Shown here: positions 9,128-18,336 of the stretch, piece by piece
Position numbering within the stretch: position 1 is the first letter of the stretch
Layout of the letters: each line of letters starts with the position of its first letter
NCBI RefSeq assembly: GCF_002964575.1
Contig: NZ_POQQ01000040.1
Coordinates: forward strand, 158,748-222,747
Reading direction: 5' to 3'
DNA length: 64,000 nucleotides
Source: Streptococcus suis
Lineage (GTDB): Bacteria; Bacillota; Bacilli; Lactobacillales; Streptococcaceae
Program-made: the position numbers and the translations under genes
The notes under the pieces: model-generated
What the model was told of the DNA's origin: nothing
The model's database searches: none
The model's input: only the letters and a program-made list of their open reading frames with translations

Positions 9128-10084
9128 ATGAAAAGAATTGTATTCGTAATACTCGCTCTTTTCTCATTTATTATAAGTGGCTTAACTGTTAAGGCAAATC
9201 AAGATCCTATTGACTACAGTAGCTTACATTTGATTAGGTTCAATGGAACAAAACAAATTGTTCTCGGAGAATTTGATCCTTTAGGCAGAGCAACCTCGGC
9301 TCATATTCAACTTCAGGATAAGGACGAACCTAAAAAACAGAGAGAACCGCGAATAAAATTTACTCCTGTGGGATGGCATAACTATAAAATGACCTTTGGA
9401 AATCAAGGTAAGAAATCCTGGCTTTTCAACAGAGGACATTTAATTGGCTACCAATTTAGTGGACTTACCGATGAAGGCAAAAATCTGGTACCTTTGACCG
9501 CCTGGACCAATAGCGGAAATTACAAGGGAACGGATGATAGCAATATTGAAGGTATGCTTTACTATGAAAACCGTCTGGATAGTTGGCTGGCAAATCATCC
9601 TCATTATTGGTTAGATTATAAAGTAACTCCGATTTATACAGGAGATGAATTGATACCTAGACAAATCTCGCTTCAGTATGTTGGTTTGGATGAAACAGGA
9701 AATCTGATAAACATAACCTTAGGAAGTCCGAAAGAATCAATCGACGGGTATGGCATTACAACTGTCATCTTAGATAATTACTCTAAAAATGCAACAATAG
9801 ATTATTTGAAAGGTACTGCGGCTCCCTCTCTAGTTCCAACTGAAGAAAGTAGTCAACCTAGTCCCTCTAGCACAACTGCTGAATCACAAGTAAGTGAGAG
9901 CCCGCAAACTACTCAACCTGCTACTGAACTTGCACCAATCGTTTATGTCGCTAGGAATGGGAATGCGGATGTTTATTGGTACTCAAAGGAAAATATGCCA
10001 GCAAACACTAATTTCTCTAGGGTTGTTGAGATGTCAGAAGAGCAAGCACTCAATCTTGGAAAGCGACACACAAGTAAAGAATAA
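9128..10084 (+). CDS. Secreted DNA/RNA non-specific endonuclease
   Basis: 318 residues. A signal peptide (about 1-23, ending VKA) precedes a beta-beta-alpha-metal nuclease domain with the catalytic NRGHLIGYQFSG (histidine as general base) and LTAWTNSGNY supplying the metal-binding asparagines. A Ser/Pro/Thr-rich linker (about 235-270) leads to a short C-terminal module ending with VVEMSEEQALNLGKRHTSKE, a tail common on streptococcal nucleases. Likely roles are release from neutrophil DNA traps and nucleotide scavenging. The start is the ATG at 9128 (GGAGG seven bases upstream); an open frame reaches further upstream but lacks a signal there. No LPXTG anchor is seen. Confidence 0.9.
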   Translation: MKRIVFVILALFSFIISGLTVKANQDPIDYSSLHLIRFNGTKQIVLGEFDPLGRATSAHIQLQDKDEPKKQREPRIKFTPVGWHNYKMTFGNQGKKSWLFNRGHLIGYQFSGLTDEGKNLVPLTAWTNSGNYKGTDDSNIEGMLYYENRLDSWLANHPHYWLDYKVTPIYTGDELIPRQISLQYVGLDETGNLINITLGSPKESIDGYGITTVILDNYSKNATIDYLKGTAAPSLVPTEESSQPSPSSTTAESQVSESPQTTQPATELAPIVYVARNGNADVYWYSKENMPANTNFSRVVEMSEEQALNLGKRHTSKE

Positions 10085-10121
10085 GTTTTTGATGACAAAA
10101 TATATTCCCATTTTTAAAACA

Positions 10122-10160
10122 AAAAACTAGGAGTAGGCAAGTGACCTATTCCTAGTTTTT
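10122..10160 (+). terminator. Terminator after the nuclease gene
   Basis: A 15-16 bp stem (AAAAACTAGGAGTAGG with CCTATTCCTAGTTTTT, one G:U) with an 8-base loop and terminal T-run lies 38 bases after the stop codon. Confidence 0.92.
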
Positions 10161-10293
10161 GTTAGATATGTTTTTTCTTATATATTAGATAATAGACCTA
10201 TTTTATCCAAAATTCCACTTCAAATATGGAATAGTGATAATGACTGCTATAGTGTTTCGATTCCCAATTTGAAAATGATAGAAACGCTACAAA

Positions 10294-11205
10294 CTATAAT
10301 TCATCCGCAATCTTATTGATTTTTCTCAGACGATGATTGACACCGCTCTTGGTAATGGGCACCGTCAAACTATCTGCTAACTGCTGAATGGAATAATCTG
10401 GATGCTGAATACGGAGTTGGGCAATCTCTTGCAGGTCACCCGATAACTGATCCAAGCCAATGGTATCCATAATTTTGATGATATTGTTGATGGTTTTCAT
10501 GCTGGCATTGACCGTTTTAGCAATATTTGCCATTTCAGCATTATTGGCCCGGTTGAGGTCATTACGAGCTTCACGTAGAAGCTTAATATCTTCAAAGGCT
10601 GTCTTGGCCTCTTCTGCTCCAATCACCAGCAAGAAATCCATAATATCTTCTGCCCGTTGCAAATAGGTAATAGTTCCCTTGCTTCGCTCAATAACCTTGG
10701 CATCCAAGAGAAACTTCTGCAACAAATTGGCCAGGTCCTGGGCATGGTCGCTGTAAACCGATGCGATTTCCAGCTGGTACCGTCCTTTTTCAGGATCTTT
10801 GACTGAGCCAGCTGCCAGAAAAGCGCCACGCAGATAGGCCTGGCTCCAAGAATCATTTTCAAGGACAAGGGGAGAAATACCGGTTTCCAGTCCAAAAAAA
10901 CTATCTGCCAAATGCAAATCATGTAAGATGTCATTGACTCCATCTTCAATGACAACCGCATAGACACGATTCTTCTTGAGATTGGGCTTTTGATGGTGAC
11001 GAATTTCTGCTTTTACTTGGTAGAAATGCAATAGCAATTCGTAGATATGTCTGGCAATTTTGGCATTCTCAGTCGAGATAGACAGGGTCAAGCCTGTTGA
11101 AGCCAGCCCGAGACTGCCAGACAGTTTAATTATGGCTGCCAGCTCACTCTTATTTTGACTGGACTGGATCAAGAGTTCTTCTTTGACTTTTATGGTAAAA
11201 CTCAT
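10294..11205 (-). CDS. whiA: WhiA, chromosome-segregation/division-linked DNA-binding protein
   Basis: 303 residues. The N-terminal region has the degenerate LAGLIDADG homing-endonuclease fold of WhiA and the C-terminal region a helix-turn-helix ([27 protein letters not shown], read across about residues 265-295). It is the last gene of the conserved rapZ-yvcK-whiA cluster; its ATG overlaps the yvcK stop codon (ATGA), indicating translational coupling. In Gram-positive bacteria WhiA influences cell division and chromosome segregation; nucleic-acid binding is the established property. Confidence 0.96.
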   Translation of the reverse strand: MSFTIKVKEELLIQSSQNKSELAAIIKLSGSLGLASTGLTLSISTENAKIARHIYELLLHFYQVKAEIRHHQKPNLKKNRVYAVVIEDGVNDILHDLHLADSFFGLETGISPLVLENDSWSQAYLRGAFLAAGSVKDPEKGRYQLEIASVYSDHAQDLANLLQKFLLDAKVIERSKGTITYLQRAEDIMDFLLVIGAEEAKTAFEDIKLLREARNDLNRANNAEMANIAKTVNASMKTINNIIKIMDTIGLDQLSGDLQEIAQLRIQHPDYSIQQLADSLTVPITKSGVNHRLRKINKIADEL

Positions 11206-12176
11206 GACCGCACCTGCAAAATCTTGAGCAACTCTTCTACCACCAAATCACCATCATGAAAAGCTCCGCCATTTTCCAAACGAAGAAAATTGGACGAAAT
11301 CACGCGCTTGGTCTGCTCTTGCAAGCCAGCAAAGTCATGCTTGACCTGCACCAAGTATTCGTCAAACTTGTGGGTATTCATGTAGTCGTGTGGTACAGGC
11401 TCACTATTGACCAAAACAGTATCAATAAACTTCTCACCCAGATGCCCATTCAAGACGGTCACATGGTCGGCATCTGAGAAAAACTCGGTTTCACCACGCT
11501 GGGTCATGATATTGCAGACATAGGTGACCTCCGCCTTGGTTTCTTTCAGAGCCTTACCAAGGTCCGAAATCATGAGATTGGGCAAGATGGATGTAAAGAG
11601 GGAACCTGGTCCTAAGACCACCATATCACTCTCCATAATAGCCTCAACCACCTGACGACTGGCCTTGGGCTCATCATCATTGTAAGAATTGGTCACATAG
11701 ACATGACCAATCATGCCCTTGTGCTTGGCGATTTTGCTTTCACCAGAAACCTCCGTACCGTCGGTAAAAACAGCATGAAGGGTCAGGGCCTGTTCACTAG
11801 AAGGATAAATCCGACCAGTCGTGTGGAAAAAGCGGGTCAATAGCCGCATAGCATTGTAGGTCGAACCCTGCATCTCAGAAATTCCTGCGATAATCAAATT
11901 ACCCAAAGGATGCCCAGCCAAAGGCCCATCCGAATCCGCAAAACGATACTGGAAAATCTGTTCATACAACTTAGGCATATCGGACATAGCCAAGAGAACA
12001 TTGCGCAAATCCCCCGGTGGCGTGACCTGCAGGGCCTGGCGGATCTCACCCGAAGAACCACCGTCATCTGCTACGGTCACGATGGCCGTAATGTCCACAT
12101 CCTTGTCCCGCAGGCTCTTTAGGATAACCGGAATACCCGTTCCCCCACCAATCACTGTAATCTTTGGCTTTCTCAT
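11202..12176 (-). CDS. yvcK: YvcK-family (CofD-like) gluconeogenesis/cell-morphology factor
   Basis: 324 residues. The N-terminal nucleotide-binding loop [10 protein letters not shown] and the [16 protein letters not shown] motif identify the YvcK/CofD fold. Family members bind UDP-sugars and affect cell shape and growth on gluconeogenic carbon sources; the enzymatic activity of the CofD relatives is not expected here. The start codon overlaps the rapZ stop by four bases. Confidence 0.95.
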   Translation of the reverse strand: MRKPKITVIGGGTGIPVILKSLRDKDVDITAIVTVADDGGSSGEIRQALQVTPPGDLRNVLLAMSDMPKLYEQIFQYRFADSDGPLAGHPLGNLIIAGISEMQGSTYNAMRLLTRFFHTTGRIYPSSEQALTLHAVFTDGTEVSGESKIAKHKGMIGHVYVTNSYNDDEPKASRQVVEAIMESDMVVLGPGSLFTSILPNLMISDLGKALKETKAEVTYVCNIMTQRGETEFFSDADHVTVLNGHLGEKFIDTVLVNSEPVPHDYMNTHKFDEYLVQVKHDFAGLQEQTKRVISSNFLRLENGGAFHDGDLVVEELLKILQVRS

Positions 12177-13060
12177 GAGCGGTTAACCGTCTCCTTCCGT
12201 CTGTCCTTATCACGATGGCTACGGTTGACAATCCAGTTTTTCTCCAAATCATCTGCCAAGCGTTTGGCAAAAGCAACGCTTCTGTGTTGACCGCCCGTAC
12301 AACCAACAGCTATAGTCAGGACAGATTTTCCTTCCTTCTGATAGCCAGGCAGAATGGGTTCAATCAAGCCGATAAGATGGCTGTAAAATTCTTCCGATTC
12401 CTGATGGTCCATGACATAGTCAAAGACAGGAGCATCCAAACCGGTCAGATTTCGTAACTCCTTCTGGTAATATGGGTTAGGCAAGAAGCGCACATCAAAA
12501 ACCAAGTCCGCATCCAAGGGCAGACCGTATTTGAAACCAAAAGACATGACTTCCACACGGAAGGATGGTTGGTTGTCTTGACTAGCAAACTGTTCTGAAA
12601 TGGCCATCCGCAGATTACGAGGTGTCAGCTCTGTCGTATCGATGACATTCTGGCTCATATTTTTCAGGGGAGCCAAGAGTTCACGTTCTAGCTGAATGCC
12701 GTCTAAGACCCTACCATCTGCTGCAAGAGGATGAGACCGACGGGTTTCCTTGTAGCGTGCTACCAGTTCATTGTCCGTCGCATCTAAAAACAAGACCTTG
12801 AAATCCAAATCTTCTGCCGCCTCAATCTCATCTAAGACTTCTCGAATTTCTGAAAAGAAAGACCGGCTCCGCATATCTACCACCAAGGCAATCTTATTAT
12901 TGTCTTGGCTGTGGCGAATCAATTCTAAAAATTTTGGCAAGAGTGTCGGCGGCATATTGTCAATGGTAAAATAGCCCAAATCCTCAAAAGACTGGATGGC
13001 TACTGTTTTACCTGCACCCGACATCCCTGTCACAATCACTAAATGGAGTTTGTCTGACAT
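12173..13060 (-). CDS. rapZ: RapZ/YvcJ nucleotide-binding protein
   Basis: 295 residues. Walker A GMSGAGKT at residues 12-19, a Walker-B-like KVLFLDA segment and the C-terminal [13 protein letters not shown] signature are those of the RapZ family. In Escherichia coli RapZ steers degradation of the small RNA GlmZ; in Firmicutes the YvcJ homologue binds and hydrolyses nucleotides and its RNA targets are unclear. GGAGGG before the ATG is strong. It heads the rapZ-yvcK-whiA cluster, 20 bases after a RidA-family gene. Confidence 0.95.
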   Translation of the reverse strand: MSDKLHLVIVTGMSGAGKTVAIQSFEDLGYFTIDNMPPTLLPKFLELIRHSQDNNKIALVVDMRSRSFFSEIREVLDEIEAAEDLDFKVLFLDATDNELVARYKETRRSHPLAADGRVLDGIQLERELLAPLKNMSQNVIDTTELTPRNLRMAISEQFASQDNQPSFRVEVMSFGFKYGLPLDADLVFDVRFLPNPYYQKELRNLTGLDAPVFDYVMDHQESEEFYSHLIGLIEPILPGYQKEGKSVLTIAVGCTGGQHRSVAFAKRLADDLEKNWIVNRSHRDKDRRKETVNRS

Positions 13061-13080
13061 GACATTCCCTCCTTTACTTT

Positions 13081-13458
13081 CTACTCTACTACTGCAATCA
13101 CTTCAATTTCAACCTTGACATCACGTGGCAAACGCGCCACTTCCACCGCTGAACGAGCTGGAAAATCTGCTGAAAAGGCTGTTTGATAGACTTCATTAAA
13201 AGCCACGAAGTCATTCATATCCTTGAGGAAGCAAGTCGTTTTGACTACATGGTCAAAGTCTGTGCCAGCCGCTTCTAAAATCGCTGCGATATTTTTCAAG
13301 ACCTGCTCAGTCTGTTCTTGAATGGTTTCCCCAACCACTTGGCCCGTTTCAGGTGACAAGGGAACCTGACCAGAAGCGAAGAGGAAATTTCCTACAACCT
13401 TACCTTGTACGTATGGACCAATAGCTGCTGGTGCTTTATCTGTATGAATGGTTTTCAT
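13081..13458 (-). CDS. RidA-family enamine/imine deaminase
   Basis: 125 residues, exactly family size. The pattern [24 protein letters not shown], the conserved arginine-containing [14 protein letters not shown] and the C-terminal VEIEVIAV belong to the RidA/YjgF/UK114 family. These trimeric cytoplasmic proteins hydrolyse reactive 2-aminoacrylate-type enamines made by PLP enzymes. AAAGGAG lies eight bases before the ATG. It may share a transcript with rapZ. Confidence 0.93.
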   Translation of the reverse strand: MKTIHTDKAPAAIGPYVQGKVVGNFLFASGQVPLSPETGQVVGETIQEQTEQVLKNIAAILEAAGTDFDHVVKTTCFLKDMNDFVAFNEVYQTAFSADFPARSAVEVARLPRDVKVEIEVIAVVE

Positions 13459-13580
13459 CTGTCAATCTCCTTTATTCTTTCTAAGTCTATTATAGCATAC
13501 TAAAGTGCTAAAAGGAGCCCAGCATAGCTCTCTTGTAAGGTAAAATCTCCCCGACTGTTCCGACAAGCACCTTTCATAAG

Positions 13581-13607
13581 AAAACAGACCACATTTGTAG
13601 TCTGTTT
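13581..13607 (-). terminator. Hairpin repeat copy a, terminator of relBE
   Basis: On the minus strand CAGAC...GTCTG closes an imperfect hairpin followed by TTTTCTT. It lies 30 bases after the relE stop. The same 20-base hairpin recurs at 14190-14217 and 15127-15157. Confidence 0.75.
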
Positions 13608-13636
13608 GGCTATTTCTAATCTAGTTTCCTAGAGCT

Positions 13637-13906
13637 TCACTTTTTATAGATTTCTTTACGATGCCCGATTTCAAGAGCTAGGATGACCATTTTGTTATCA
13701 ATAATATCGCAAATCACACGGTAATTCCCCACTCTATACCGCCACAGGCCCTTATAGTCTCCAACCAGAGCCTTGCCAAACTGTCTTGGATTTTCCAAAC
13801 CGTCCAAACGTTTTTTCAAATCCTTAGCAAGCATCAGCCCCACATGCCTGTCCATTTTTTTCAACTGTTTCAAGGCATCATCGCTGATAACAAGTTTATA
13901 GGCCAT
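13637..13906 (-). CDS. relE: RelE/ParE-family toxin
   Basis: 89 residues. MAYKLVISDDALKQLKKMD followed by LKKRLDGLENPRQFGKAL, GLWRYRVGNYRVICDI and a C-terminal basic GHRKEIYKK is the classic RelE-type ribosome-dependent mRNA interferase layout; the conserved Arg residues and terminal Tyr are present. Its ATG lies within the end of the antitoxin gene (11-base overlap), with GGAGTTAGAAG as ribosome-binding site, so expression is coupled to the antitoxin. Confidence 0.93.
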   Translation of the reverse strand: MAYKLVISDDALKQLKKMDRHVGLMLAKDLKKRLDGLENPRQFGKALVGDYKGLWRYRVGNYRVICDIIDNKMVILALEIGHRKEIYKK

Positions 13907-14123
13907 CTTCTAACTCCGCAAGAACATCATCAATCGAGTGTGTAACAGGATTTTCTTGGAATTTCTTCAAGGCCTTGATACCAATTTCATAGTCCAACTG
14001 GTCTTCTATCTGTTCAGCAAGTGCAGTTTTGAATAGCTCAGACAGGCTTTTTCCAGTATGAATGGCATAGCTTCTGAAAATTTCCTCTTCAGTTTCATTT
14101 AATCGCAAGGATACAATTCCCAT
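13896..14123 (-). CDS. relB: RelB-family antitoxin
   Basis: 75 residues: an N-terminal ribbon-helix-helix (MGIVSLRLNETEEEIFRSYA, then GKSLSELFKTALAEQIED) and a C-terminal toxin-neutralising segment (NPVTHSIDDVLAELEDGL). The start MGIV at 14123 is preferred to the ATG one codon upstream because AGGTGG sits four bases before it. It precedes relE as usual for type II modules. A palindrome over the promoter -10 is the expected autoregulatory operator. Confidence 0.92.
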   Translation of the reverse strand: MGIVSLRLNETEEEIFRSYAIHTGKSLSELFKTALAEQIEDQLDYEIGIKALKKFQENPVTHSIDDVLAELEDGL

Positions 14124-14142
14124 CATTCCACCTACTTTCTTC

Positions 14143-14180
14143 TTGTAATACATTGTATAACAATTACGCAAAAATGTCAA
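14143..14180 (-). promoter_or_regulatory. relBE promoter and operator
   Basis: On the minus strand TTGACA (14180-14175), a 17-base spacer and TACAAT (14157-14152) form a near-consensus promoter. The -10 lies inside the 21-base near-palindrome TTGTTATACA-A-TGTATTACAA (14163-14143; 9 of 10 arm positions pair), a fitting RelB operator. Confidence 0.85.
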
Positions 14181-14189
14181 TGGACACTC

Positions 14190-14217
14190 AAAAAACAGAC
14201 CACGTTTGTAGTCTGTT
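14190..14217 (-). terminator. Hairpin repeat copy b, upstream of relB
   Basis: The CAGAC...GTCTG hairpin is followed on the minus strand by TTTTTT. It stops transcripts entering from the YSIRK micro-ORF just before the relBE promoter. Confidence 0.75.
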
Positions 14218-14290
14218 CCATAAAATATTTTTATTCTCAATTAACTTCTAAACCCTATGGAGATTGTCGTTAACTAAAGCAAAACGTGTA

Positions 14291-14419
14291 TCAAGCCATT
14301 CTTTCTTTGCGACGATGATGAGTAGCAAAAGCAAGACCTGTTGCTAATGTTGTCATTCCTAAGATGCTTCCAACTCCTAGGCTAGTCTTACGAATAGAAA
14401 ATATTTGTTTTTTATTCAA
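14291..14419 (-). CDS. YSIRK-type signal-peptide micro-ORF, 42 residues
   Basis: Translation on the minus strand gives MNKKQIFSIRKTSLGVGSIL, then GMTTLATGLAFATHHRRKERMA and TGA. The FSIRKTSLGVGSIL block is the YSIRK motif that normally opens large streptococcal surface proteins, followed by a hydrophobic core and a basic tail HHRRKER. The start is TTG at 14419 (AAGGA six bases upstream); an in-frame ATG at 14425 would add two residues but abuts the AAGGA. A TTGACA lies upstream at about 14474 without a good -10. It could be a remnant of a surface-protein gene or a genuine small membrane/secreted peptide. No LPXTG is present. Function unknown. Confidence 0.65.
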   Translation of the reverse strand: MNKKQIFSIRKTSLGVGSILGMTTLATGLAFATHHRRKERMA

Positions 14420-14626
14420 AAACATTCCTTCACCCCATTTAATATTTTTCTTACTATTCTACCCCCCATTTTGTCAAGGATTTTATTGTATATTTAAATA
14501 TTTTTTATATGCATTTTATTGCAAGAAATTAGATTTTTAAACTTTATTACTAGCTCAACTATTGACTAACTATAGCATTTATATTATTATGATTTATATC
14601 ACATTAATATAAAAAGGAGACATGTT

Positions 14627-15070
14627 ATGGCCATCAATTTTGGAAAATTAACTCAAGGACTTGCAGGAAACTTTAGCCAACAAAGTAAAGAATCCCTAAA
14701 TGCAGAATATTCTTCCTACTTAATAAGTGGAGAGGAAATAAAAGATGGGTATGTTCTTATTCGAGACGCCATTATTTTTACCAATATCCGAATTATTTTT
14801 GTTGATAAACAAGGCGCTACTGGAAAGAAAACAGCCATTAAATCGATATTTTTAGCAAATATTGTTAATGTAGAGATGGAAACAGCTGGTTTCGGTTTGG
14901 ATGATAGCGAAATTACGATTACCTACCTTGAAAATATCTATTTAAAATCTCACCGTGAACATCTCATCCATCATAAATTTGAATTTCCAAAACAAACTGA
15001 CATACTTCCACTCTATACCTATCTTTTTGAGTTAGCTTACCAAAATAGACTAGCTATCAATAATCTATAA
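14627..15070 (+). CDS. PH-domain-containing protein (bacterial PH, bPH_1-like)
   Basis: 147 residues without signal peptide or membrane segment. MAINFGKLTQGLAGNFSQQS leads into YSSYLISGEEIKDGYVLIRD, AIIFTNIRIIFVDKQGATGKK and IFLANIVNVEMETAGFG, the beta-strand pattern of single-domain bacterial pleckstrin-homology-like proteins. Members are cytosolic, of unknown biochemical role. AAAAGGAGACATGTT precedes the ATG. It is a single-gene unit with its own terminator. Confidence 0.8.
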   Translation: MAINFGKLTQGLAGNFSQQSKESLNAEYSSYLISGEEIKDGYVLIRDAIIFTNIRIIFVDKQGATGKKTAIKSIFLANIVNVEMETAGFGLDDSEITITYLENIYLKSHREHLIHHKFEFPKQTDILPLYTYLFELAYQNRLAINNL

Positions 15071-15077
15071 TTTTTTC

Positions 15078-15104
15078 AGGACCAAAATTATCTGGTCCTT
15101 TTAT
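15078..15104 (+). terminator. Terminator after the PH-domain gene
   Basis: A perfect 7-bp stem AGGACCA/TGGTCCT (15078-15084 with 15093-15099) has an 8-base loop and is followed by TTTTA. Confidence 0.8.
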
Positions 15105-15126
15105 TTTATTCAAATCTACTGAAACC

Positions 15127-15157
15127 TCAAAAAACAGACCACGTTTGTAGTCTGTTT
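15127..15157 (-). terminator. Hairpin repeat copy c, downstream of asnS
   Basis: Third copy of the CAGAC...GTCTG hairpin, identical to copy b over 30 bases and continuing on the right like copy a (TTTGGCTAT). On the minus strand it ends in TTTTTT, 20 bases after the asnS stop codon. Confidence 0.8.
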
Positions 15158-15175
15158 GGCTATCTATTGATTTGC

Positions 15176-16522
15176 TTATGGATGCAAGCGATGCAACATA
15201 CGTGGGAACGGAATGGCTTCACGGATGTGTTTTGTACCAGCGACGAAAGTTACCATACGCTCGATACCGATACCGAAGCCACCGTGTGGCACAGAGCCGT
15301 ATTTACGAAGGTCAAGGTAGAATTCGTATTCTGACTTGTCCATGCCAAGCTCGTCCATCTTAGCTACCAAGGCGTCGTAATTGTCCTCACGCATAGAACC
15401 ACCGATGATTTCACCGTAGCCTTCTGGTGCAAGCAAGTCTGCACAAAGCACGCGCTCTGGATTGCCAGGAACTGGTTTCATGTAGAAGGCCTTGAAGCTT
15501 GCTGGATAGTTGACCACGAAAGTCGGTACACCAAAGTAGTTTGAAATCCATGTTTCATGAGGTGAGCCAAAGTCATCACCATGCTCGATGTGTTCGTAGT
15601 CTGTATCTTCATCAGCCTCATGCTCTTGCAGAAGGGTAATGGCATCATCATAAGCCACACGTTTGAATGGTTCTGCAATGTAGCGTTTAAGGGCATCCAC
15701 ATCACGCTCCAGAGTTTCCAAGGCTTGTGGAGCACGGTCGATAACACCTTGGATCAAGGCTTTGACATAAGCTTCTTGCAAATCAAGTGACTCTTCATGG
15801 CTGAGGAATGAATACTCGGCATCCATCATCCAGAACTCAGTCAAGTGACGACGAGTTTTTGATTTTTCCGCACGGAAAACAGGACCGAAGTCGAAAACAC
15901 GACCAAGTGCCATAGCACCAGCTTCAAGATAAAGCTGACCTGATTGACTGAGATATGCTGGTTGACCAAAGTAATCTGTTTCGAACAACTCTGTCGAATC
16001 TTCTGCCGCATTTCCAGACAAGATTGGGCTATCAAACTTGATAAAGCCATTCTTTTCAAAGAATTCGTAAGTCGCATAGATGATGGCGTTACGGATTTGC
16101 TGGATAGCGACCTGCTTACGCGAACGCAACCAGAGATGACGGTTGTCCATAAGGAAGTCCGTACCGTGTTCTTTCGGTGTGATTGGGTAATCTTGTGACT
16201 CACCAATGACTTCAAGGTCTGTCACATCCAACTCATAACCAAACTTAGAACGCTCGTCTTCCTTGACAATCCCTGTCACATAGACAGACGTTTCTTGGCT
16301 GAGGCGTTTTGCTACATCGAACTTCTCCGCACCTGCTTCTTCGCCGAATTTTTCAATGAAGTTTGGCTTGAAAGCAACAGCTTGGAAGAAGGCTGTTCCG
16401 TCACGCAACTGCAAGAAAGCCAACTTGCCCTTGCCTGACTTGTTGGCAACCCAGGCACCGATGGTCACTTCTTGACCGACATAGTCTTTTACTTGGTTAA
16501 TGGTAATCAATTTTCTAGACAT
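15176..16522 (-). CDS. asnS: Asparaginyl-tRNA synthetase
   Basis: 448 residues. An N-terminal OB-fold anticodon-binding domain ([23 protein letters not shown]) is followed by a class II core with motif 2 ([26 protein letters not shown]) and motif 3 ([14 protein letters not shown]). It charges tRNA-Asn with asparagine in the cytoplasm. It is the last gene of the conserved ypmB-aspB-asnS cluster. AGAGG precedes the ATG. Confidence 0.98.
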   Translation of the reverse strand: MSRKLITINQVKDYVGQEVTIGAWVANKSGKGKLAFLQLRDGTAFFQAVAFKPNFIEKFGEEAGAEKFDVAKRLSQETSVYVTGIVKEDERSKFGYELDVTDLEVIGESQDYPITPKEHGTDFLMDNRHLWLRSRKQVAIQQIRNAIIYATYEFFEKNGFIKFDSPILSGNAAEDSTELFETDYFGQPAYLSQSGQLYLEAGAMALGRVFDFGPVFRAEKSKTRRHLTEFWMMDAEYSFLSHEESLDLQEAYVKALIQGVIDRAPQALETLERDVDALKRYIAEPFKRVAYDDAITLLQEHEADEDTDYEHIEHGDDFGSPHETWISNYFGVPTFVVNYPASFKAFYMKPVPGNPERVLCADLLAPEGYGEIIGGSMREDNYDALVAKMDELGMDKSEYEFYLDLRKYGSVPHGGFGIGIERMVTFVAGTKHIREAIPFPRMLHRLHP

Positions 16523-16536
16523 TATTTTTCCTCTTT

Positions 16537-17718
16537 TTATTTTTTCATAAATGTGTGTAGTCGAGCCACTGCTTCCTTGAGCGTGTCCATATCTGTCGCA
16601 TAACTGAGGCGGATATTTTCAGGAGCTCCAAAACCTGCACCTGTCACCAAGGCTACTCCGACTTCTTCCAAAATGGCTGTGGTAAATTCAGTCACATCTG
16701 TGTAGCCCTTGATTTCCATAGCCTTTTTGACATTAGGGAAGAGATAGAAGGCACCTTCTGGCTTGATAACCTCAAAACCTGGGACTTCTGCCAGCAAGGG
16801 ATAAATGGTATTAAGCCGCTCTTCAAAAGCCTGACGCATGGTTTCTACCGTATCTTGCGGACCTGTAAAGGCTTCAATGGCCGCATACTGAGCAGCAGTT
16901 GTTAAGTTCGATGTCGTCTGTCCGACAATCTTGCTCATAGCTCCAATAATCTCAGGATTGCCAACCGCAAAGCCAACCCGCCAACCTGTCATGGCATAGG
17001 CCTTGGCCACCCCATTGACAACAATAGTCTGCTGACGAATGCTTTCTGAAATGCTTGAAATCGGTGTGAAGCTATTTCCATTATAGACCAAACGACCGTA
17101 AATATCGTCTGCCAAGATGAGAATATCGTGCTCTACAGCCCAGTTTCCAATAGCTTCCAACTCCTCACGACTGTAAATCATGCCCGTCGGATTAGAAGGA
17201 CTATTGAGCAAGAGGACCTTGGTCTTATCCGTACGAGCCGCTTCCAGCTGGTCAACTGTGACCTTGAAATTGTGTTCTTCCGTCGCAGTGACAAAGACAG
17301 GCACTCCTTCGTTCATCTTAATCTGGTCAGCATAGGATACCCAGTAAGGCGTTGGAATAATCACCTCATCACCAGGATTGATGACCGCCGCAAAGAAGGC
17401 ATAAAGAACAAACTTAGCACCTGTCGCAAGAATGACTTGATTGCGTTCAATAGAGTAGCCATAGAAATTCTCAAAATAGGTATTGACCGCGTCTTTCAAC
17501 TCTGGAAGACCAGAAGCTACCGTATAAAAACTCGCCTTACCATTTTCGATGGACTTGATGGCCGCTTCTTGGATATTTTTCGGTGTGACGAAGTCTGGCT
17601 CACCCAAGGTCAGCTCTAAAATATCGCGTCCTTCTGCCTTCAAAGCCTTGGCCCGCGCACCTGCTGCCAGCGTGACACTTTCTTCCATTTCTAAGACACG
17701 TTTTGATAACTTGCTCAT
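16537..17718 (-). CDS. PLP-dependent aspartate aminotransferase (class I)
   Basis: 393 residues. Features of the class I aminotransferase fold: [24 protein letters not shown], the PLP-lysine motif [17 protein letters not shown] and the substrate-carboxylate arginine in NIRLSYATD. The place between ypmB and asnS matches the aspB/aspC gene of Firmicutes, which makes aspartate from oxaloacetate and so feeds asparagine supply. GGAGGG precedes the ATG, which overlaps the ypmB stop codon. Confidence 0.94.
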   Translation of the reverse strand: MSKLSKRVLEMEESVTLAAGARAKALKAEGRDILELTLGEPDFVTPKNIQEAAIKSIENGKASFYTVASGLPELKDAVNTYFENFYGYSIERNQVILATGAKFVLYAFFAAVINPGDEVIIPTPYWVSYADQIKMNEGVPVFVTATEEHNFKVTVDQLEAARTDKTKVLLLNSPSNPTGMIYSREELEAIGNWAVEHDILILADDIYGRLVYNGNSFTPISSISESIRQQTIVVNGVAKAYAMTGWRVGFAVGNPEIIGAMSKIVGQTTSNLTTAAQYAAIEAFTGPQDTVETMRQAFEERLNTIYPLLAEVPGFEVIKPEGAFYLFPNVKKAMEIKGYTDVTEFTTAILEEVGVALVTGAGFGAPENIRLSYATDMDTLKEAVARLHTFMKK

Positions 17719-18212
17719 AAGCCCTCCTTCTTGACAAAACTTCCTGTTTCAAACTCTACTAGATAATAGGCTGTCCCAGATTTGACTTCCCAAATTGGTT
17801 TGCCATCCCTAAATCCTAGAATAGTTCGCTCTGCTTGGCCTGCACCATTTTCCTTGGCAATCGCTTGCGCTTCTTCTTGTGAAATACCCTGAGTCAAAGG
17901 ATAGACATAGACTGTACTAGAAGCCTCTGGAACCAGCACTGCAATCTCCTCTCCCTGACTGTTGGCACCGAGTACACTAAAATAGGTTTCGGTTCCATTG
18001 TAAATAGAGAAGTTGCTTACCGTTTGCAGATCTGCATATTCTGCAGCCACTGCGACTGCTTGACTGCGCGCACTATTGAAAGGAGCCCTAGCAATATCCC
18101 AAATAGTAAAAATTGAAAAAGTTACAACACTGAGGAGGATAAAAGAGCCTAGCACCAACTGACCAGCCTTCGATGCCATCCACTCCAATAGTTGAATTAT
18201 CTTTTTTTCCAT
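17715..18212 (-). CDS. YpmB-like membrane-anchored protein (DUF5590)
   Basis: 165 residues. A cytoplasmic start MEKKIIQLLEWMASKAGQ is followed by one transmembrane helix (about 19-40) and an extracytoplasmic domain with PepSY-like repeats (GISQEEAQAIAKENGAG, GTAYYLVEFETGSFV). This is the YpmB family that accompanies aspB and asnS across Firmicutes; its function is unknown. A TATAAT (18227-18222) lies only 10 bases before the start codon. Confidence 0.85.
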   Translation of the reverse strand: MEKKIIQLLEWMASKAGQLVLGSFILLSVVTFSIFTIWDIARAPFNSARSQAVAVAAEYADLQTVSNFSIYNGTETYFSVLGANSQGEEIAVLVPEASSTVYVYPLTQGISQEEAQAIAKENGAGQAERTILGFRDGKPIWEVKSGTAYYLVEFETGSFVKKEGL

Positions 18213-18301
18213 AGTAGTCCTATTATACTACAAGTTACAGGAGATTTCCATTTTTTCAGCGATAGAATAAGAATTTTACAGACCCCAACTTCCCATTTCA
18301 C

Positions 18302-18330
18302 TTGCTTATCCGACGAATTATTGCTAAAAT
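18302..18330 (+). promoter_or_regulatory. marR promoter, predicted leaderless
   Basis: TTGCTT (18302-18307), 17-base spacer, TAAAAT (18325-18330) preceded by TGC. The ATG begins seven bases after the last base of the -10, where transcription is expected to start. No Shine-Dalgarno sequence is present. Confidence 0.75.
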
Positions 18331-18336
18331 ATTCTC

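Noticed and set aside
10230..10285. Inverted repeat around AGCGTTTC/GAAACACT after whiA
   Set aside because: Eight of nine pairs, but a 22-base loop and no T-run, so not called as a terminator.
14430..14480. TTGACA as promoter of the YSIRK micro-ORF
   Set aside because: The only TATAAT-like hexamers lie at 10- or 15-base spacing, so it was not listed as a promoter.
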